Below the pieces are notes generated by a model. That model saw only the letters and a list, made by a program, of their open reading frames with translations. It made no database searches and was not told where the DNA came from. From Amyloporia xantha (Eukaryota; Basidiomycota; Agaricomycetes; Polyporales; Adustoporiaceae), in the NCBI GenBank assembly GCA_036971615.1, contig JAYKKR010000036.1:62001-126000 (forward strand): DNA of 64,000 bases. Direction: 5' to 3'. Of the stretch, positions 57,200 to 64,000 are shown piece by piece; the first letter of the stretch is position 1, and every line of letters begins with the position of its first letter. Both the position numbers and the translations under genes were made by a program.

Positions 57200-58273
57200 C
57201 CACACAGTACGCACAGGAGTATAGACTTAAAGCGGTGAGATCCTGCCGCCGCTGGTTTCTCCCTTTGATTGAATTTCGTCGTACATGAACAGTAATATTT
57301 GATTTGATATTGTTTGCCTACTTTTATAGACTTTATTTATTTATTTATTTCAACATAATGGAGGACTACTGACGCACTGGGGTCGTTGAGACGTTCTGAA
57401 GAAATCAGTAAGTATACTTTCAGATAGTCGCGAGAGACGCGGACATTGGTCTGGCTGCTTTATTTTTTTCTATAAACTGTGCGTCGGGCTCTTCCGTGAG
57501 CTACGTGAGTGCAGCAGACTCGGCCCAATTTGGTGATGCGTTCACTGTTGAAAGGGCAAATTTCGCGATGTTACCTCATAGAGCAACTTCAGACGTCATC
57601 GATATGTTCCCTGGCTTGACAGTGAGTCCTGACCGTGACATCCCACACAGCTTACCGACTTCACTAGTCCTGGTGAATAATTGAATTGGCCATATTTTGC
57701 AAGTGTCATTCTCCCGTTCAACCGACTCTCGATCTTTATTAATACTTTCCAAAGCATACAAAAGCACCATAGGCAGACGGAAAGTCTGTTTTCACATCTT
57801 CTCATGAGACACTCACACATCTGCTCTTCGATTCAATCGCTGCTCGGTCTGTATTGGGGAATGGAATCCGGGCGCCGAAGGGACATTCTCGAAGGGAAAA
57901 TCTGTGAGGTGTTTCAGCCATAATCGGCTTCCGATACTGGTCGGAGGAAGAATTAGAGAACGGAGGAACAAGACATACAATCGCATGACGATGTTATCAC
58001 CTTCCCTGAGAGTCAGTGACAAACATCTCTGTGCAATCGAATTCGCCGTCCATTCCCGAATGACATAATATCGCCGGCGGTCATCTTCGTCCTGCAGCGA
58101 TAAATTTCATCGCATGGAAAAGCAATCGCACTGAGTCGACGATCGCATAACCTCGAGATGCTACGCACCTTCAAAGTTCAAACGCGTATAACGCGGCCAC
58201 GTGACAATGTGTGGCCGCGTCTCGAGCGTCTCAACCTTCAGATTTACCACTATTGACTCCAACGACACAAGTC
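57200..58273. other. Intergenic, ~1.1 kb
   Basis: AT-rich, with a TTTATTTATTTATTT run near 57340. Small frames on both strands without support. The right end is the promoter of acidic-tail gene 1; CACGTGAC lies at 58199. Confidence 0.45.
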
Positions 58274-58896
58274 ATGACCTGGGTTCTTGGATGGCCGCTT
58301 CGTCACGAATATGCTGTTGAATTTTCCAAGAAGATGAAACTCCGAGTCGCTCAAGAGGAGAATGTTACGGAGGAACGTCTCTTCCTAGCTGCAGTCAGTT
58401 ACATCTGCCTTGAAAGCGGCATCACCGATGTGCTGTGCTGTTGGGATGGCGATGAGCTCGCGCTGATTTTCGGCATATATGTCGACTACAACCATAGGAG
58501 ATATCCTCCGCGAGAAGTAATCCGTTCCCGACTACCACCCATCGAAGCGGGAAATCGACATATTTGCAGACCGACGACCCTCCGCAATGGTATCACTATG
58601 ATGATGGCACATACACGCCTTGGGATGGCGAGCTGTGCGACTTTTCCGCTGAAGACAACGAATACGACCGTCAAGAGGAACATAAGTGGGCGCATGCGTG
58701 GGAAGGGGGTGATGACGATCCCCAAGCTGACGCAGAGGGAGACTGCGATGGAAACACTTATGTGGAGGATGAGGATGATGAGGAAGAACAAGAACAAGAA
58801 AGTGATGGTGGGGACAACTCGGATCGTTATGATGAGGAGGAAGAGAGGGCTGATCATATTGAGCATGATGGCGAAAGGCTACATGATTTAAATTGA
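58274..58896 (+). CDS. Small acidic-tail protein, tandem copy 1
   Basis: Uncharacterised. Exons 58274-58516 and 58570-58896 with a 53-bp GTAATC..TTGCAG intron give 189 aa. The N-terminal ~80 residues are a compact domain: MTWVLGWPLRHEYAVEFSKK, LFLAAVSYICLESGITDVLC, LIFGIYVDYNHRRYPPRE. Then comes TDDPPQWYHYDDGTYTPWDG and ELCDFSAEDNEYDRQEEHKW, and a long Glu/Asp tail (EDEDDEEEQEQESDGGDNSD). The intron is deduced: without it the frame breaks, and copy 2 shows both halves in one exon. The segment corresponding to the intron is 60 nt of coding sequence in copy 2. No known family; the acidic tail recalls histone or ribosomal-protein chaperones, as guess only. Confidence 0.65.
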
Positions 58897-59095
58897 CGAA
58901 ATTACGATGAATATACTCTCATAAAGCTACCCATAGTCTGTTACCATGCCTGAAAAGACGACCGCGAGGATAGTTCTGTCTTGAATGTGGCTCGTTGAGG
59001 AAGGCACATGACCGTCGATCGCGACCTTCGATCCACGCCACGCCACAAACAACAGCCCTTCTCTCCATCATTACTGTCCAGCGTCTTCCCGCAAA

Positions 59096-59644
59096 ATGAC
59101 CTGGGTTCTCGGTTGGTCACTTGATGTGGATTATGGTGTTCAATTTGCCAAGGACCGCAAACTCGTTATCAATGTCGAGAACGTCACGGACAGTCGTCTT
59201 TTCTTCGCTGCAGCCGATTATATCAGTCTGAAAACAAACATCGATGATGTCCTGTCCTGCTGGGAGAGTGACCATCTTGCCGTGGTTTTTGGTATCTATG
59301 TCGACTACAGACACAGAAGATATCCCCCGCGAGAAATAATCCCTTCCCGACTACCACCCGACAAAATGATACATCGACTTCTCAGATTTTTGCGGACCGA
59401 TGACCCTCCGCAATGGTATCGCTATGATGACGGCACATATAGGCCGTGGGATGGCGAGCTGTGCGACTTTTCCGCTGAAGACTGGGAGTACGACCTACAA
59501 GAGGAGCACAAGTGGAACGAGGATGGCACTCGTGTGGAGGATGCGCACGATGAAGAACATCAAGAAGGTGACAACATCGATGTTCCAGATAGTGAAGAGG
59601 AGGAAGAGGAGGAGGAGGAGGAGGAGATTGAGGATGATGGCTAA
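59096..59644 (+). CDS. Small acidic-tail protein, tandem copy 2
   Basis: Single exon, 182 aa, about 200 bp after copy 1 on the same strand. Starts MTWVLGWSLDVDYGVQFAKD; shares LFFAAADYISLKTNIDDVLS, VVFGIYVDYRHRRYPPRE, TDDPPQWYRYDDGTYRPWDG and ELCDFSAEDWEYDLQEEHKW with copy 1. Between PPRE and TDDPP it has 20 extra residues (IIPSRLPPDKMIHRLLRFLR), which copy 1 seems to remove as an intron. The C-terminus is an uninterrupted Glu run (SEEEEEEEEEEEIEDDG). Function unknown. Conservation of the N-terminal domain against freer drift of the tail suggests both copies are under selection. Confidence 0.7.
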   Translation: MTWVLGWSLDVDYGVQFAKDRKLVINVENVTDSRLFFAAADYISLKTNIDDVLSCWESDHLAVVFGIYVDYRHRRYPPREIIPSRLPPDKMIHRLLRFLRTDDPPQWYRYDDGTYRPWDGELCDFSAEDWEYDLQEEHKWNEDGTRVEDAHDEEHQEGDNIDVPDSEEEEEEEEEEEIEDDG

Positions 59645-61301
59645 ATGGCACATGAATCTAACGCGCTAAACTCCACTTTTGGTACGTATGGCATTTGGGT
59701 ATATTATGTGACTGTTGAACATGTTCATCGATGGTCATATGCTACATTCTGCACAGTTTCGAAATGCGTCATCGAGGCCTAACAGAAGACTCTACGGTCA
59801 TATACATCCAGCTTGTCATTACACTTTCTGCTCCATTCCCTTCAACGGTCGTGCGACGCATGCCTGAGACGCTCCCTATCGTTCTTACTGTGGTATCTCA
59901 TTGTCTGCACCACTGATGTTGGGTGCATCGTCGCTCGCAATTGTCGTGGTGTACTGGTCCGTCACTTTCTACTCAAGGTGTTGGGTCTTGAGCCTTTGCA
60001 AGAATGCCTTGTGACCGAGAGGCTTACGACCCCACTCGACACACAAAATTCTACGCTGGTGTTCCTAATATCCTACGATCGTTTAAACTGGAAGTTATAC
60101 CCAGATTGCGAGTACAATTCCAAGTCAAATGGGAAAGAGGTAGGGAGGACCTCAGCAAGGACGACGAAGGACTTGATGAGCAGAAGACAAATATAGTGAC
60201 GTCGAAGAGAAGCAGAGTCCCAAGGAGATCAGCACGGATGGCAATAGCCCTGCGCCAGCTCTCGCTTCCACGTTGGGTATGTGTCTGTGCTGCCGTGGCA
60301 CTGTCACAGGTGTCTAGGCTGGCGTCTTACCATGTTTGTGTCAGAATCGGGGAACCCGCGCAAGTCTCACCTTGATAACTTCCTGCTAAGCCTATTCCGG
60401 TACGTTCCCGTCGGATTAGCAATATATCCTCCCAGTGAACGGAATACCAGTTTGAGACCTGCGGAGCTTGAGTTGTCCGCACTCCTACGACGACCACTGC
60501 AGCTCTGTTGTGCGGGCGAGCCATTGTCGGAAGACTTGAAGTAAGTAGATGAGATACAATGAATAAGCATCTCGTGAAGCTATCCGCAGTCTGCGCTACT
60601 GTGGATAAAAAGATGACTGCGAATCTGAGGATGCTGCACTGTGGCTCCGAATCCTCGGAGGAGTATGAGAACAAGAATACCTGCCAATTGTGGGATTATC
60701 CAGATCTGATGACGATCAGATTCATCGAATGGCGCTATAAATAGCCTCGGGAGAGCAACCACTGAGCAACCTCTTGCAAAGCTCTAAAGCTCGTCGCTAC
60801 ATTTCCCCTCAGGTGCATGAGAATATAATTTGATCATGAGTTCTCAGATGGCTCTTCTATAACGGCTACGGAGTTCTACTTGCCTTCGGTACCGTCTCGA
60901 TGGCAGACGTAGGAGACGGCGTCCGCGAAGGATAGAACTCTCCCGATTGCAGATCTGCAATCCATCGAATCTCATGGAGGCAGTGGCCTGTGTCACGTAT
61001 ATATGAAAGACCTTTGGCGTCGCATTCATGTATTTACCACTGGCACCAGCCCTGTCTGTGAAATACAAGCGGCCTTGCGCATTTGTCGGTACATGTGACA
61101 AACCATGTAGGATACATCATACAAATAGACCACCTGAGGAACAGATTTACTTCTTGAGCACCGCCGCCAGCACCTTTTTCCAGTTCTATTCCGCTCATGC
61201 GTCTCGACTGTTTATCCTGCTGAAGAGTTGTTCTTGAAGATCGTGCGGACTCGAGTCTGTCAGTCACAAGCGAACAAGCCTCGCGATGTCATTCTCCACC
61301 G
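59645..61301. other. Gene-poor region with a diverged repeat
   Basis: 60552-60660 resembles 58907-59010 just after acidic-tail copy 1 (shared ATGAATA, AAGCTA.CC..AGTCTG, AAAAGA.GAC.GCGA, GTGGCTC), so a third unit may once have existed. Plus strand 60000-60190 reads AYDPTRHTKFYAGVPNILRS then FKLEVIPRLRVQFQVKWERG, a coding-like piece with no family. No complete gene found. Confidence 0.4.
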
Positions 61302-63343
61302 TCATATCGAACTGAGAATACCAGACCTGTCAATGGGCACAGAGCTTCGTATGTCGTTCTCGGAAGAGATGTCTTCTCCTGGGAGGGTAAATCCGGAATA
61401 CACATCACGGATTCCTCTCACTTGTCGACGTACATTGAGACCAGACGGATAACAACCAAATTAAGCAGTGTAACTCTGTGGCAAAGTAAACCTACGTGAC
61501 GAGAAACGTGTTGATGTAGACTGTGAGTAATGAGTTGTACTTGTGCTGTTTGCATACATGATAGGATACCTACATGTTCCAGTTGGAAGGTACGGAATCA
61601 TGCTCAAGTGGGCCATTGTGCCGTTAGGCTCAGTAACACCGTATATCATCTGTGCGGCTGATTGAGTGAAACGTCAAGGAATATATGCAGAACCTCACCA
61701 TCGTAAGAAAAACGAGTTGGATAAGGCTACATGAATAGAGGTATAATTTTGCCTATCAGCCGTTAAAATTGATACATCCGCATTCATCTGCTTACAGATT
61801 TATGATAGTACGCTGCATAGTGTATGCCACTAATTTTGAGAGGACACCCTCAGTGCTGAATGACAGACCTTTTAAGCACAGACTTCACGGATACATCAGC
61901 TACATATTCACGAACCTTCTGATTCCCGTGCGCGCACGGTTCAGGACGAAACAGAGAGATGCTGCAATATAAAGGTCGGCAACTATTGCACAGACAACCT
62001 CAATAAAATCCTTCAAAAAGGCACGGGTAAGGGATTACTGCTAGAGAAGCGAGGAAAGAAAACGTACTTACAGTTGTGTCGCTGCAGCTGGAGATCCAAC
62101 GTTTGCGACAGCGCGACATGCTTCAACGCATGAAGAAGTATCAGAGGTTAGGAATAAGCTCACAGTTCATGAGCAACAGCTGATCCGGAGAGTCAGGAGA
62201 ATTTATTAGACGAATCCAATGAAGAGATAGACAAAGAACCCACCAAACCCGCAACCTGATTATGTAAAGTGGACAAGTGAGCTTCTCATTTACAATCATG
62301 ATCGGGATAAGTTACCGAAAGAGGTGAAGGAGAGAATCATCTCTACACAGTCAGGAGTCAATCATAGATTCATCATCAACAGTCTGTACAGGTGCCGAGT
62401 AAAACGTACAGCAGCGGTCGTTAGTATTGATCGAGACCATTTAGTCCCCGTCACTTCGTCAAAAAATAAGTAGAATATGAGTTTCGTGTGAGAGATACGC
62501 ACGTTGCCAGATGGTATATATATAGAACCTGGATAGATTGTCCATGATTCATTCCCAGAAACAAGCTACAAAGATTGCGCGTACATTTGGACCAATAAGA
62601 TGGTAAATGTCTACTCACTTAAATCAAACGACGCTCGTAGTATATGTCATGTGGATTACCGTCAAGACTTGCGCGGCCTTCAAGTTTAGAGAGAAGGCCT
62701 CAGTGCCTTGTACATATCATTCAATAAACCGAAGACGTACCACGAGTGTGCTTTTTCAACAATCGCCAATGACAGTGCATATATTTCACCATAAGAAATG
62801 ATCAACTAGTCGGCCAACTAATTTTAGGGCTCTCACCTCGTAAAACGGAGAAGATGATCAAAGTCGGCATGATTCTGTACAAAGTAGTACCACAAGATCT
62901 TGGAAGTACCGTCAGTAAAAATAACATCGTCAGTTCATTCCACATACTTGCGCGTACAATATGTGCTTGCATATATCGAATAGCCTAACGGATTGTTAGT
63001 ATTTGAACAAGATGTGAATATGAGACTGAGACGAACAGCAGTAGGGTGACCTTGGAAGAAAAATGATACAATTGAACAAACTCAGCATAGTTAATGAAAA
63101 TCGTGTGAGAAGTGACGAACAAAACCCTTAATCACGGGTCGATCAGTGCGATAATGCCAATAGTAGAATGCCGTCTGGCCACATGTACAGCCAAAGAGTC
63201 TGGTCTGAAGTGTTAACCATGTACCATAAACTCGAATGCTCGGACACAGACATGACTGAGAAGAGTATTCCGATAAAGAATGTACCCAGCGAAGTGTTGA
63301 GGTTCAAATTAATACCAGTCATGATAGGTTCCGGGATATCCAA
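61302..63343 (-). CDS. DUF6534-like membrane protein gene, probably degenerate
   Basis: The first exon (63343 down) reads MDIPEPIMTGINLNLNTSLG, TFFIGILFSV; splicing over a short intron to LFGCTCGQTAFYYWHYRTDR plus PVIKGF reproduces the typical start of agaricomycete DUF6534 multi-pass proteins (NTTLGALLIG..LYGVTC.Q...Y). Further pieces follow in order: LFDICKHILYAQV, ILWYYFVQNHADFDHLLRFT, GTMAHLSMIPYLPTGT, KQHKYNSLLTVYINT, and a hydrophilic end RGIRDVYSGFTLPGEDISSE to GILSSI stop at 61302. I could not connect all pieces with proper donors and phases, and near 61500 the frame seems shifted by one base. Either a many-exon gene with junctions I misplace, or a pseudogene. Confidence 0.45.
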
Positions 63344-64000
63344 TGTCTCCCGGCCTCAGCGTTTTTATGCTCTCTCGATTGTTCATCACTCGATGCTGAA
63401 GCTGATTGTTTGCCCTCGGTACCATGAAGTTCTCCGGCGCCGGTGAGAACAGATGATGGTCCAACACGCAGCGCAGAACATGTGTAAGATGGCCGCTCCC
63501 TCGCCATTAAATGGGCTGTACGAATCATACACTGACTTGCCTAATAATCTACCATGTTGACGGCTCGGATCAAGAACCCCTATGGCTTCCGATCAAGAAT
63601 GCAATTCGACCGAAGTAGAGACCTTTTCTTGGAAAGACAGTGCCCAAAGAATGGTGGATGAGACACATGAACAACAGAGATGAGAAGGGTGATAGAGTTA
63701 AGTCTAAAAGCACTGGGGAAGCAGTGCAAGGCGAGTAGGCGACTCACGCAATACGAAAATAATTGGCTGTGTATTCTCACGCCAGACCCGCTCGATACGT
63801 CACACGTCAAGAAGTACCCGTCATGCTCGGCTTGCTTTAGGAACAAAAGGACAGAGCATTGGTCGCAATGCATATATTGAGCGATAGTCGCAACCAACGC
63901 GTAGTCTAAGAGTCTGGTCGTCGCAGGAGCAGTCTTCTCATGTAAAATATAGGGAGACACGGATTACACGAGCTCACCGTCGATTGCAATCACGTCAGTT
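63344..64000. other. Right edge, no resolvable gene
   Basis: A 126-codon minus-strand frame (63580-63960) has no ATG at its 5' end but contains RLLDYALVATIAQYMHCDQC and KQAEHDGYFLTCDV, which look coding. It may be an exon of a gene continuing past the window. Confidence 0.3.

Noticed and set aside
57313..57352. TTTATTTATTTATTT run as a transposon poly-A tail
   Set aside because: No element body, target duplication or reverse-transcriptase sequence beside it.
1..64000. CRISPR arrays, tRNA genes, intact LTR or DNA transposons
   Set aside because: No spaced repeat array, no cloverleaf-like sequence and no transposase or reverse-transcriptase motif found by reading both strands.

Overview
The window is nuclear DNA of a filamentous basidiomycete, most likely an agaricomycete. 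Almost every gene is broken by 46-75 bp introns with GT..AG ends and a nearby CTNAC-type branch point. The gene content is basidiomycete: Ppo-type fatty-acid dioxygenase, tandem F-box genes, DUF7330/DUF6534-like membrane proteins, MYND proteins and DOPA 4,5-dioxygenases. I saw no tRNA, rRNA, CRISPR array or intact transposon. Exons were joined by hand from splice sites, frame and family conservation; where exon lengths were summed the total is a multiple of three.

Layout. 0-10.5 kb is a housekeeping block: a forkhead factor running off the left edge, a small unknown gene, AP-1 gamma-adaptin, SF3B1 and a compact three-exon MOZART1 gene. 10.8-15.5 kb holds two intact DOPA-dioxygenase-like genes, a decayed third copy and the first member of a small two-exon gene family. 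15.8-20.2 kb carries two tandem ankyrin/SEC-C-like/MYND genes; a third paralogue lies at 31.3-33.1 kb. 21.3-29.6 kb is again housekeeping: a DUF1275 membrane protein, ADE2, RSA3 (divergent from ADE2), a cystathionine beta-synthase without Bateman domains, and a single-pass membrane protein.

34-39 kb carries the second member of the small two-exon family, a membrane/coiled-coil protein, a ROG1/LPL1-type lipase and a DPH4-like J protein. 40.1-44.9 kb is a many-exon Ppo gene (dioxygenase plus P450). Then follow epsilon-COP, a zinc-ribbon protein, two tandem F-box genes, a Zn2Cys6 factor whose zinc cluster is built from three exons including a 13-nt microexon, two tandem acidic-tail genes, and a probably degenerate DUF6534-type membrane gene in a gene-poor right end.

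The accessory parts are dominated by local duplication: DOPA dioxygenase (2 plus 1 relic), ankyrin-MYND (3), F-box (2), acidic-tail (2) and the small two-exon family (2). That last family, found only by comparing two stretches without long ORFs, is the best candidate for something undescribed.
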